NCBI GenBank assembly: GCA_037975125.1 | Contig: CM075860.1 | Location: 23,593,274 to 23,657,273 of the forward strand | Source of the DNA: Latrodectus hesperus | Taxonomy: Eukaryota; Arthropoda; Arachnida; Araneae; Theridiidae | Length of the DNA stretch: 64,000 nucleotides | Direction: 5' to 3' | Shown: in pieces, positions 23,831-34,751 of the stretch | How positions within the stretch are numbered: position 1 is the first letter of the stretch | Layout: each line of letters begins with the position of its first letter | Notes under the pieces: generated by a model | The model's database searches: none | What the model was told of the DNA's origin: nothing | The model's input: the letters and a program-made list of their open reading frames with translations, nothing else | Program-made: the position numbers and the translations under genes

Positions 23831-26800
23831 ATGCCTGGTCATTGTTTCCGGGCGCTCCGTGGCTGAGTGGTCAAAGGCATCACTGCTAATCGCTTGAGTG
23901 CGTAGGAGTGTGGGTTCGATTCCCACCGTGGCCCTGGGTGTTTTTCTTCGTTATTCTTCTGTGGTTGTACATCTGTCATTGTGCTATTTGTCCTATTATC
24001 GACGAAGACTTACAAGCGGATCTCAAGAATCAAGCATACAAGTCTGAATATATGTAATGTAATAAAATAAATAAATAAATATGGTCATTGTTATGTTCCT
24101 TATTGCAAGTCAAATTATGATGGTACTGGCTCATATGTATCCTGTTTCAGATTTCCTAAAGAAGAAGCGAAGAAAATTTTGTGGTTAAAAAAATTCCCCG
24201 AAAAGATTTCACCCCTAGCAAACGAAGCGTTGTTTGTGAAAAACATTTCGCTGATGATCAAATTATCAGATTTGATTATTTACCTCAAAATGGAGAGGAT
24301 ATTAAAATACCTCGAGATCGTCCTAAATTAAAGGATGGAGCTGTTCCTACAATATTTCCTGGCTGTCCAGCATACCTGACGCAAAAAAGTGTGGTTAAAA
24401 GAATAAGCAGAAATGAAAAGTTACATGCTCTTTCTGAAAAAGTTTTATCAGATTTTATGACTGCAGATAAAATTGATTCTTTTGAAGAATTAACGAAAAT
24501 ACCGGAAAAAGTTTCTCTTCCGGATAATATTATAGTACACAAAACTGAAACTGAAGCTCATGTTTTATTTATGAATTTTCAATCTGTTCCCTCTCTTTTA
24601 AAAAGCATTAAAATAAACATTGATTTTTCAATTTCAGTTTTTGTTGAAGGTGTTGCTCAAGAAATAACAAAGTTTAATCATCTTTTGAGTGATGGTAAAT
24701 TGGTGTTATGGAGCCAATTAGAAAATGTTATAGGAATGACAAATTCACTTCCTCTATCTATTGAAAAAAGTTATGAAGGAGCTTTGAAAGCATGGAAAAA
24801 TTATATGCAAGAAGATACTTCTGAAGATTATGACAGAAGAAATTTTATATTTGAGCAAATGACACTTTGTTCTAAAGTAAAATCTGCGAGAAGATACAGT
24901 TCCAATATTTATGAATTTGCTGCTTACTTATATATTATTTCACCTTCTTGTTATCGAGCTATTTTAAACTCTGATGTTTTAGCTTTCCCTAGTACTGATA
25001 TGTTAAAGAAAGTTCTCAATGTTGGAAGTTTAAATTCCTCCTGTAACAATGAAGAAAACATTGATTATATAAGACAAAAATGCAAAAAGCTGAAAGATGA
25101 AGAGAAATTAGTGAACTTGCTAATTGATGAGATTCACATTAAGCAAAAAGTAACCTACAAAGGTAATCAAATAACAGGTTTTGCTGAAAATTGTGAAACT
25201 CTTGCACAAGCTAATTCCATTCAGGCATTCATGATCTCATCTTGTTTTTCTTCATATAAAGAAGTTGTTTCTTTAGTGCCTGTATTGTCGATGACAGCCG
25301 AAGATTTGTTTAATTTGACAAGAAGAACTTTGAATATACTTCACAAATCAGGATTTGAAGTTCTATCTATTATTTCCGATAATAACTCTGTTAATAGACA
25401 CATGTTTCAATTGATGTGTGATGGCCCTCTCTCTAGTAATGCAGTAAAAAATCCAATTACAGGTAAAAATTTATATCTTGTTTTTGATGCTGTACATATC
25501 TTGAAGTGCATCAGAAATAATTGGATTTCTCAACTTGACTCAGAAAAGACTTTCACCTGTCCAAGTGTTGAAGGAATAGGGAATGTCATTCATCCTTCAT
25601 TTGGACTGTTGAGAAAGGCTTTTGCATTTGAACAAAGTTCTGTTGTGAAATATGCTTTTAAATTAAATGTCAAATCATTATATCCAACAAATATTGAACG
25701 ACAGAATGTATTGGCAGCTGTAAATATTTTTCATGAAAGTAATCCAGTTGCCTTGCAATGTCTGGAAAAATATCATCCAAAAGATATATATAATGTCAAG
25801 GATACAGTATCTTTTTTGGTCTATATTAAAAGATGGTGGGATATAATGAATGTGTCTCATGAGTATAAAGCAAAGTTCACAAGAAATATTGATTCATTGC
25901 CTTTTTCATTAAATAATACTGAAAATGTGACATTTTTAAAATCTTTTGCTGCATGGGCAAAATCTTGGATGAATATGAAACAGCCTTCTCGAAATGGTTG
26001 TTTGAGCAAGGAAACTTTTACTGCTCTCATCCACACAAGTGAAGTTATAATAAACATTGCTATGACTTTGCTTTCAGATGGAGCAAAATATGTCTTGACT
26101 TCGAAGTTTCACACTGATGCTTTGGAGTTCAGATTTTCACAATATCGACAAATGTCTGGCTGTAATTATCATGTATCCTTGCAACAAGTGTTGGAATCAG
26201 AAAGAAAATTAAGAATTAAATCTATTCTAACTTTGCATTCAGAAAGATATGGGGACATTCCTGTTAGACTGTTTATCAATGATGTGTGCCAACCTAATAG
26301 AAATGACGTCAGTCTTGACCTGTTTGCAGATATTATTGATGATTTGACAGTTGATATTTCTCCTGATGAAAATGAGATTCTTACATACATTGCTGGATAT
26401 TGTGTTTTTAAACTTAAACTTATGTGTGACAATTGCAAACTATTTTTTCATGGCTCACGAAATATTGATGTAGAAATTGGTGCAGAAATGTTAATTTCTC
26501 CTCTCGAAATGATTGAACATTCTGTTTATTTAAATATGATTAATCGAGGGGGATTGAAAGCACCATCTGCGAATATGGTATTTACAATTTCTGTTTGTTA
26601 TGTTATATTTCAAAAATTAATTTCTAAGGATTATGAAAAATTATTTCTTAACCACGGTAAACAACAAGTAATATTAATTAATTTAACAGAAAACTATTTA
26701 AAAGAAAGTTGCCTGTTTGACTTTAACAAAATTTGTACTAATTGTAATTCATGTTTCTCTGTAAATATTTTAAAAGTTATTCTAATGTTTTCAAATGTAT

Positions 26801-26928
26801 GTTTAAATAATTACTCAAAATTTGAAACAGATAAAAATGTTTTCAATAAAAATGTAATGAAAATTAACAAGTCTAACAATAAGAACATAAATTGTTCTGA
26901 TAGGAAATTAAAAAAATTTAAAAAATAA
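23831..26928 (+). pseudogene. THAP9/P-element-type transposase, broken by a SINE and a frameshift
   Basis: The start ATG at 23831 opens a THAP zinc domain: MPGHC before the SINE (23847-24081), then the CX4C pair's second Cys after it, and the CEKH pair near 24235. VPTIFP marks the domain end. The body (open from 24181 to 26928) fits P/THAP9 transposases: DEIHIK (Asp at residue 316 of that frame), IISDNNSVN (Asp 400), FDAVHILKCIRNNW, and DALEFRFSQYRQMSG (Glu 649), probable members of the RNase H-fold active site. The reading phase changes in an A-run near 24201, where one base appears missing. Apart from these two lesions the frame is intact over 900 codons. The protein would cut and join the 34 bp element ends. 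Confidence 0.9.
23847..24081 (+). mobile_element. SINE family E (tRNA-Leu/Ser-like head) inside the THAP exon
   Basis: The head reads like a tRNA with a long variable arm: TCCGTGGCTGAGTGGTCAAA as A-box region and TGTGGGTTCGATTCCCACC as B-box arm. A body of about 110 bp follows, ending in an ATAA-type repeat tail. The perfect 11 bp duplication TGGTCATTGTT lies at 23836-23846 and 24082-24092, inside codons 2-6 of the transposase. The element is unrelated in body to families A-D in this window. Confidence 0.92.
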
Positions 26929-29448
26929 AACCTTAAAAATTTATAAAGCTATATAAATTTTTTAATATACATTAATAATTTCAATGACCTTTTATATTTA
27001 TTAAGAAAGCTTTAAATGCATAATTTTTATTTATTGATTTATGCAAAAATAGTGTTATGTTTTCCAAGATCTATTTACTTTTATACATTTACTGCATCTA
27101 ATATATTATCTTAATTTGATAAAAATGAGTTTGTTGTTTTTAAATGATCATTTTCTTGCAAGTATTCTTAAAACTTAATGTTTTTCCATCATAAATTGTT
27201 TTACATCACTATGCAAAACTTATTTGGATTGAAATTTGTCATTGGTGATACTTATAATGTTTTAAAAGTTAAAAACTGTATCATTTACGTTAAAAATTAT
27301 CCAAACAAACTCATAAACTGAACTGAAACATAAGGCAAACTCAAAAGTTATATTTTATTTCTAATATGGTTTTCTAATCAAGAGTCAATGATTGAAAAGA
27401 AATGCTTCTTTTTATATTTTTTGAAAATTTGTATAAACTATGTTTATATTTGATAATTAAATAAAATTTCATTAAAAAATTTTTTTGCTGTTAGTATTTT
27501 TATGTGAAAAAATTTTTTTGTTCAAGTTTATTGTTTAAAGCAGTATCATAAAAGTACTCCAAATAAAACTTTTTTAACAAGCATTAACAGTATTAACTTT
27601 TATTTGTGCAGAAGCCACTATAAAAGTTACATTTGTATTGATTAATATTTCAATGATTAGGTATCTGTAATTTATTTTAGTAGTACTTGCACATTGTAGT
27701 GTTTAATATATATAGTAAAAAAAGTGAGTCTTGGATTGAAAAATTATTTAATATATCAGGAAGATGTTTACTTTTAAAAATTCATAAAGGCAGCAACTTT
27801 TGAGTCTTATGATATATTATATGCCAACTTAAGAATTTCACATTTACAAGATACTTAAACATGAATTTTTAATGGTTAAGAAAAAATATATAGCTATCAT
27901 TTTGGATTATGCATTATAAATATATTTCACATATATTTTTATGTTAATTTTAAAAAGTTCACATTTCATAGCTCAGAAATTTGCACTGTGTAAGTAACAT
28001 TCAACAATAGCTACAGTAAAATATATTATTTGTAAGTTAATGTGCTTGAAAGTATAATTTGCCGATGTTTGAATAAATTTAAACTTAATGGCTTAGAATT
28101 AGCAAACTTCAAATAACAATATAATAATTTAGTTTCTTTTATGACTCAATCAGAAAAATAATTTTATATATACCGTATTGCATATGATTACTTTTTGCTT
28201 AAAATGTACACAAGGCAAGAAATGATACATGTATATAAGAAAATAATTTTAGCTAAATATCTGAATTATTAATGTATTTCTATAATAATAAGTACATCAT
28301 TAAGATAAAAAGAAACTCCTTTTTTGTTTTTTAAATCAAAACTGGATGCATAATTTCGATTCCACCATGTTTATGATTTTTAAAGGAACAAAAAGTTGCT
28401 TTAGAAAATATTTTTATATTACAATTCAAAAATCAGCGGAGTGAAAATTTTGTTAATTTTTTTATTAATTTGTTTATTTTACAATTCTTTACTCAAAGTA
28501 AGGTAATTATTTTAAAACATCAATTTACATGTCAACTGAAATTTTCTTATTCTTTTTTTAATTTCCCTTAGTTCATTTTTATCATAATATTAATAATATT
28601 TATGATTCATGTTTTGTACCTAAGATAGTGAAATATGTGTATTTGATTCATCAACTTACAGAATATGAACTGGAATGAAAGCAAATATAACATTTCACTC
28701 AAAAATACATTTAAAGAAGTAGTGAAATTATTTTGTATCATTACCTTCTATATATTTCTGATACTAATACTAATGAAATATAAAGGATACAATAGATTAA
28801 ATTCTTAAAGTATTCACACAAATTATTTTTTAAGAATATATAAATAACACAGATTTAAAATGAAATGATAATAAAACACTTATGAATTATTATATTTTAG
28901 ATTCTGGACTTATATATTATGAATAAAATAATTCCAAACTCTTAAATGAATACATGTTTTTTATGAAAGATAGTTGAATATGTGTATTTAATTTATCAAC
29001 TTACAGAATATGAATTAGAAGGAAAGTAAAGAAAAAATTTCACTCAAGAATGCACTGAAAGAAATAGTGAAATTATTTTGCAGTATTACTTTCTTCATAT
29101 TTCTGATATTAATACAAGTGAAATATAAGGACAGAATTGATTAAATTATAAAAATTGAAAATTGTTTTATAAGTGTATATGAATTTCGGATTTTAAATAA
29201 AATGATAAACAAATAATATTTCAAATTTTATTCATTTTTCAAATATTTCAGATTTTGGACTTATACTTTGAATAAATGAACTTTAAAAAAAACAGTATAA
29301 ATATTAAATTCAAAATTTTTATTGCAAATAATTTAACCATCAAACTTTGAATGGTAATTCTAAATTAACGGGCTATAAGCAAACTATTCCCGGTTTCACT
29401 TCCAACGAAAGCTTTTGGGAGGAAGGACGGGCTCCGTGACGTCACGAA
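26929..29448 (+). other. 3' non-coding region of the P element, with a tandem duplication
   Basis: About 2.5 kb of AT-rich sequence with no coding frame. It contains two direct copies of a unit of about 330-345 bp (near 28615-28940 and 28960-29285) sharing ATGTGTATTT, ATCAACTTACAGAATATGAA, TTTCACTCAA, TAGTGAAATTATTTTG and a later GGACTTATA block. TGACGTCA lies at 29437-29444, just inside the right inverted repeat. Confidence 0.75.
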
Positions 29449-29482
29449 AAGCTTACACGGCTTTGTGTGTCTAGTTGGCCGT
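29449..29482 (-). repeat. P element right terminal inverted repeat
   Basis: 34 bp, the inverse of 23684-23717 with one two-base transposition. It is directly followed by GGTTGAACC, which is also found at the left outer border. Confidence 0.95.
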
Positions 29483-29774
29483 GGTTGAACCCTATGCCAC
29501 AACAGGGTCAGAAAATGCTATTCATTTGTCGTTACCCAGCGGGCACCTGTGAACCAAGTCACGGAGGCGAGTAGCGTTACCCACGCCATACCACCACAAA
29601 CCCGTTCATAGGGTGGGCCACATGCATACAACATCACAGAAGAAAGGACAAACACAGAGAGAACAGAGAAGGAAAGAAACATCCATGCCCGAACCGGGAT
29701 TCGAACCCAGGACCCACAGCTCAGGAGTCAGGAGCGCTAACCACTCAGCCATCGGTCGGCATCACCAGAAACAT

Positions 29775-30300
29775 AAATTTGTCTTTTCATAAATCTGAAT
29801 ATTCTTTTCAATATTTATCAGTATATAATCTGCAGATTTCCAAAGATCTCTGTAACTGATACGGAGTAAATATGAAACAAATGATTTAGATTTTTGTTTA
29901 AGGAACAAATAAAAATAAAATCTTTTAGAAGAGACTTCAATTTGCAAGAGTGTGAAGAGAAAATAATACTTAGTATTCATTGTGTGCGTTTCCTTATAAC
30001 CTTGTCTCTGGAATTATTATTTTTCCGTTTTGAGAAAATATAATCAATATGCTTAGTGCAATTTTTAAATTAAATTTCCGATATGTTTAAAATATTAAGA
30101 ATTATTAATAATAAATAATTTCCCATTATAAATTTATTCCTTACACTTTAACATGATTATTGTTGTAATATCAATTATGTGCAATGTGCACATTAATCCT
30201 TTAAAAACCAAATTTTTCTTTCAATTTTTATTTATATATAGCAAAATTATGAATAAAATCATTTCAGTAAAAAACAAAAAACTGTGAAGAAGTAATAGAA
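29775..30300. other. AT-rich non-coding DNA
   Basis: Spacer between the nested locus and the next SINE. The 72-codon minus-strand frame at 29762-29980 is low-complexity with no motif. Confidence 0.55.
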
Positions 30301-30311
30301 TATTATAATTT

Positions 30312-30609
30312 TTTTTAATAACGGCTGGCACTTGGGTGATTAACCCTTCGCCACAACAAGGCCGGAAGCTGCTACTCATTTGTCGTTACCCAGCGGACAC
30401 CTGTGAACCAAGTCACGGAGGCGAGTAGCATTAACCCGCGTCATACCACCACAGAACCGTTTATAGGGCGGGTCACATTCATACATCAACACACAAGAAA
30501 GGACAGAGAAACAGAGAGAGATAGTAACATCCATGCCCGAACCGGGATTCGGACCCGGGACCCCCAGCTCAAGAGTCAGGAACGCTAACCACTCAGCCAA
30601 TGGTCGGCT
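30312..30609 (-). mobile_element. SINE family A, intact minus-strand copy
   Basis: Complete family A in reverse: T-run, AACGGCTGGCACTTGGGTGA, GTGAACCAAGTCACGG, CCATGCCCGAACCGGG (B-box side) and GCTAACCACTCAGCCAA (A-box side). The 11 bp TATTATAATTT is repeated at 30301-30311 and 30610-30620. This copy is the reference used to rebuild the split SINE around the P element. Confidence 0.92.
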
Positions 30610-30620
30610 TATTATAATTT

Positions 30621-31345
30621 CTAAATTACAATATTAATGTTTATTTTCTCGTAATATGAAAACTAAATCAAAAATATTATAAATTATGAAATCCGTTCCA
30701 TCCAATTTCCAAACTAGTTACAAATTTGTTCACTGGTTGTAAATAAACGGATACAAAACAAATATTTCTGCTAAACACAATATTCACACACAGAATGAAA
30801 CTGAGCTATCAGGCATTTCCCATAAATTTTCAATTCCGACTCATATATATAAAATTGCAAAACATCCAAATAGAGGGATTGTAGCAGCTCAATATGCTCA
30901 ATATGAATAAACATTTTTTTTTATTGTTTCTGATGATACTCCGGTCAAAAAGAAATACTCATTTCATGCTTGTCACACAATTTATACGTTCGAAGAGTCT
31001 AATTTTTTTTTTTTTTTTTTTTTTTTTGTTTGTGTGTAACATTCGAAAACTTCCGGTAGAATCAAAAGGAGAAAGTAATTATTACGTAATTTATGTTCTC
31101 ACCACGTTTGGTAATGACCCATGAAATGGTGGTGAACAGAACACTTTGTTAACTGGAGTAGAAGCAGCATTTTTCCTATTACAGTTTCTATCTTTCACAT
31201 TTCAACTTGAAAATTGCACTATTGTTACTTTAGCTAATAAATTGTTTTCAGTTCCCTTCAATGGAAATTTTTCTCTTCATTATAATTAAAAATATTGAAA
31301 CTCTCTCTTCATATTTTAACATGCATCGAAAATAATTTCATTGAT
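30621..31345. other. AT-rich non-coding DNA with a poly(T) run
   Basis: A run of about 25 T lies near 31002-31027. The small frame at 30894-31124 is not supported by any motif. Confidence 0.55.
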
Positions 31346-31346
31346 T

Positions 31347-31616
31347 CAATTTTTTTTAATGACGGCAGGCCCCTGGGTGACTAACCTTTCGGCATAACAA
31401 GGCTGGAAACTGCTTCTCTTTATCCCGCGGGCACATGTGAACCAAATCACGGCATTACCCACGCCATACCACCACAAACCCGTTTATAGGGTGGGCCACC
31501 TTCATACATCTCAGAAGAAAGGACAGAGAAAGTAACATCCATCCCCGATCTGGGATTTGAACCCGGAACCCACAGCTCAGGAGTCAGTAACGCCAACCAT
31601 TCTGTCATCGGTCGGT
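31347..31616 (-). mobile_element. SINE family A, minus strand, with small internal deletions
   Basis: Family A blocks in order (GACGGCAGGC, GTGAACCAAATCACGG, CCATACCACCACAAACCCG, inverted head ending ATCGGTCGG). A block of about 10 bp present in other copies (GGCGAGTAGC) is missing. No clear target-site duplication is seen. It is more diverged than the copy at 30312. Confidence 0.85.
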
Positions 31617-31930
31617 ATTTATTAAAATGCAAACAAATGTTTCAAAGAATTACACTCAGTTTTTGTGCTGTCAATTTTGTGCAGTATATGAAAATTTTAA
31701 GGAAATTTGGACGTAATTGAAGAAAGTATCAATGAAAAAAAATGAAATAGCTGCTGATTCTGCTGTTTAGTTTTTATCGATTTTTTAAATGTATTTCTTC
31801 ACATTACATAAATATAGCGACAACCAATTACAGTGCATATGTACTGTTATCTCAGTACAAACTAGATTTATATATCAAGTTATTTCAAGTTCCTGTGTGT
31901 GAGCTATATATAATTTTAATTTTATATATA

Positions 31931-32220
31931 GCCGCTCAACTTGTCTAGTGGTCAGCGTACCTGACTGCGGATAAGGAGGTCCTGGGTTCGAATCCCGATT
32001 CGGGCATGGATGTACTTTTTTTCTCTCTCTATCTATCCTGTCATTGTCCCTTCCTCGTATGAATGAGGTGTGAATGGTTGCCTACCCTATAAACGAGTCC
32101 CTATTGCATGTGTGTACTGAGGAAGTCGGATTCCACACACCAAAATAGGGTTCAGATGGAAAAGTGGAGCAGCGCACCCCATGTTGCCAGCCTAGCTGGC
32201 ACACGACTACAACAACAACA
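31931..32220 (+). mobile_element. SINE family B, full-length
   Basis: GCCGCTCAACTTGTCTAGTG head, B box GGGTTCGAATCCC, body to GCCTAGCTGGCACACGAC and a CAA-rich tail. The flanks TTATATATA (31922-31930 and 32221-32229) may be the duplication but are low-complexity. Confidence 0.88.
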
Positions 32221-32353
32221 TTATATATATAATTATATTTATTTATCTTTTATTCAAAATATCGGCGTTGTTTCCGTGAAGTTCACTTTTCTGCTTTGCC
32301 TTACAGAGTCACTAACCTGAATGGAATAGCCTCGTCTTTGAGTTCGTTTCAAA

Positions 32354-32640
32354 AATATTGGGTTGGCAACTGAGTTCCAACCGTTTTTAATAATATTGGC
32401 TTATAAGTATTTTATTCAATAAGCGTATACAAGTAGTTAAGAATGTAATTTTCTTTGTTGTTTACAACGTTTTCCCGAAGTTCAACAAGTTTTTCGAGCT
32501 CAATTGGACGGCCGAAATGAGCTGCGTCTTTGAGATCAAAAATTACTTTTTGAAGTTTGCATACCCGTCACGGGCGTGACCTTCGAGAACAAGTCGAAGG
32601 TCACGGGTAGCTCTGTCAGATACGGGTAACCCATTCCATA
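32354..32640. mobile_element. Possible truncated mariner end
   Basis: TATTGGGTTGGCAACT near 32357 resembles the terminal repeats of mariner elements, which often begin near TTGGGTT. The following sequence to about 32640 is not AT-rich and carries a 12 bp-armed hairpin. No transposase was recognised with confidence and no matching second terminus was found. Confidence 0.35.
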
Positions 32641-32800
32641 CATAGCATAAATGTTGCGAACAGATTATACGGCCTCAGAACACAGATTAAAGGAAGAAAA
32701 GAAGTGTCGAAAGTGCTCATTCTTCTCGACTTGACATTTCCTGTTAATGATCTGTGAATGACAAAATAATATGTATCTTAGTAACAACGAAACATATATA

Positions 32801-34392
32801 CAGGGTGATCCAAAAGTCAGGACGAACTTTAAAAATGAATAATTCAAAAACGAATCATGATACAAAGATGCGGTTTGCACCAAACGGATGAAAAAGAAAC
32901 CGGGTTTTGTGTGGCAATGAAAAAAATATAGTTCTGTTGGCGACCAACAGATGGCGCTGTCGGATTTCTGATGTAGGATTATGCAAAGCAACAAACGATA
33001 TAAAAAGAAGCAACTGCAGCAGGTAATGGTAGTCGAAGCTGGTATGCATCACAATGTTGTCCATAGTTGAGAAAGCCCTCTTAGTTAAACTGTTTTATAA
33101 GAATTTGGAAAGTGCCATTGCGAGCGTATCGCTACATGAAGGGTATGCGAGATGGCAAAGGACCAATAACCAATTCTGTATTGAACAAAATTGTGAAAAA
33201 ATTTGAAGCTACAGGTTCTTTGGCATCACGTCAAAGAAGTTGACGTTCCTCAACTGCAGCTGCTGTTGCCACGACAGTGGAGCAGACGGTGCAAGCCATG
33301 TCGGCGGTTGCTGCACATAGGGACTGCAGTGCTCGAGAAGTTTCGAGGCAGACAGAAGTGTCGTACGGAAGTGTCTGGAGAGCGTTGCGAGTAACTTTGC
33401 AACGGTATCCCTACACGTTGCAACATAACCAAAAACTGAAACCTCCTGATTTCAACTCTCGCCAATATTTTGTGAATTTGGTCTTCAATAAGATGGAAGA
33501 GCAGCACAACTGGCTTCACACTGTGCTTTGGACAGATGAAGCACATTTCACACTGTCTGGCGCTGTTAACACCCACAATTGTCGAGTGTGGACCACAGAA
33601 AATCCACATGCATTTGTTGAGGTACCCTTGCAACAGTCTAAAGAGACAGTCTGGTGTGGCTTCACTGCTGATTTCATAATTAGTCCATTTTTTTCGAGGA
33701 AGTCACGCAGACAGGTTTCCAAACAGTTTCTGTCACCGGTAAGCGATATATAGCACTGTTACAGAACAGCATTATTCCTGAACTGCAAGTGCGACAGACA
33801 CTCCAAACAGTCACCTTTATGCAAGATGGAGCACCACCTTATATTGCTCTGCCTGTACAACCCCTGCTACGCTCAACACTTGGGGAGGATCGTATTATCA
33901 GACGCTACTTTAATTACGCATGGCCTCCAAGATCTCCCGATCTCACACCCTGTGACTTTTGGCTGTGGGACTTCTTGAAATCAAAAGTGTACAGCGACCA
34001 ACCGGCATCACTAGCGGCACTGAAAGATGCCATCCGCCAAAATGTGTCTGCCATAACGCAAGAAATGCTACTAAATGTTGTGAATGGTGTGGGGACTCGT
34101 CTCTCAGCTTTACTTCTGAATGATGGACAGCACATTGAACATTTAATGCAATAAGTACTTATTAACTGTAATTAATCTGACTTCATTAATCATTGTTTCA
34201 TTTGTAAAACATCTTTTGTTGCAGTGAAACACTATAGCGCCATCTGTTGGTCGCCAACAGAACTATTTTTTTTCATTGCCACACAAAACCCGGTTTTTTT
34301 TCCATCCGTTTGGTGCAAACCGTATCTTTGTATCGTGATTCGTTTTCAAATTATTCATTTTTAAAGTTCGTCCTGACTTTTGGATCACCCGG
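32801..34392 (+). mobile_element. Tc1/mariner-superfamily element with long inverted repeats
   Basis: The 1.59 kb element starts CAGGGTGATCCAAAAGTC and ends with the near-inverse. The inverted repeats run about 157 bp each (32801-32958 and 34237-34392) with only scattered differences. TA dinucleotides flank both ends (32799-32800 and 34393-34394), the expected target duplication. The only gene inside is a broken transposase (33054-34154). Confidence 0.92.
33054..34154 (+). pseudogene. DDD transposase of the long-TIR element, with several lesions
   Basis: It belongs to the IS630-Tc1-mariner transposases: an N-terminal helix-turn-helix region (SAREVSRQTEVSYGSVWRAL), LWTDEAHF with the first catalytic Asp, FMQDGAPP with the second, and PPRSPDLTPCDFWLW with the third, about 42 residues on. 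Lesions: the likely start at 33054 is in a different phase from the frame at 33122; an in-frame TGA lies at 33241-33243; and a phase change near 33691 separates the first-Asp part from the part with the other two. The C-terminus ends normally at 34154. The element is therefore not autonomous, though its ends may still be recognised by an enzyme supplied elsewhere. Confidence 0.85.
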
Positions 34393-34394
34393 TA

Positions 34395-34750
34395 TTTAGG
34401 TATAACAATGATGAATTGAAAAATTCGAATGATGAAGAACAATTTCGAATGGTGTACAACTTCGCGCCAAAAGTATTTAATATCATACAGTTTTTTCCCA
34501 ATTTTAAAAAGAAAACGCGCGGGAACTTAGATCCCAATTTAATAAATACCTCATTATTCCTAAAGTTTTCAGTGAATTTTTAACTGAGACTTTCTTATGC
34601 GGTTCCTATTCAACGCTTTAAAAAATGCTTTGCTTAAGAAAATATTTTTTAAACATGTAATGAAAATCATTTATTATAGTTGTACTCATATTCTGCGACT
34701 TTTTATGCGTTTTCTTTTATGCGGTGCCTTTCCAACGCACAGATGCAAGT
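34395..34750. other. Unassigned AT-rich spacer
   Basis: It contains two similar phrases, TTCTTATGCGGTTCCTATTC (near 34594) and TTTTATGCGGTGCCTTTCC (near 34715), an imperfect direct repeat of unknown origin. Confidence 0.45.
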
Positions 34751-34751
34751 T

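Larger units (their letters stand above)
23684..29482 (+). mobile_element. P-superfamily DNA transposon with THAP-type transposase
   Basis: A 5.8 kb element bounded by 34 bp inverted repeats beginning ACGGCCAACTAGACACACAA (23684-23717 and 29449-29482), with one two-base difference. The flanking direct repeat GGTTGAACC lies at 23675-23683 and 29483-29491. That is 9 bp as seen, compatible with the 8 bp expected of P elements if the boundary is shifted by one. The inside holds one transposase gene (start 23831, end 26928) and about 2.5 kb of AT-rich 3' non-coding sequence. A SINE of another family sits in the first part of the gene. The near-identity of the repeats suggests fairly recent activity. 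Confidence 0.92.
23649..29760 (-). mobile_element. SINE family A, minus strand, split by the P element
   Basis: The 3' end of a family A SINE (T-run, then AACGGCGGGCACTTGAGGG) lies at 23649-23683. The remaining 277 bp, through the inverted tRNA head ending TCGGTCGGC, lies at 29484-29760. The two parts join to the order seen in the intact copy at 30312-30609. The SINE's own target-site duplication still flanks the whole nest: ATCGCCAGAAACAT at 23635-23648 and ATCACCAGAAACAT at 29761-29774. The P element therefore entered an already resident SINE. Confidence 0.92.

Noticed and set aside
24285..26438. Minus-strand and short plus-strand frames inside the transposase
   Set aside because: Shadows of the 915-codon P-type transposase frame.
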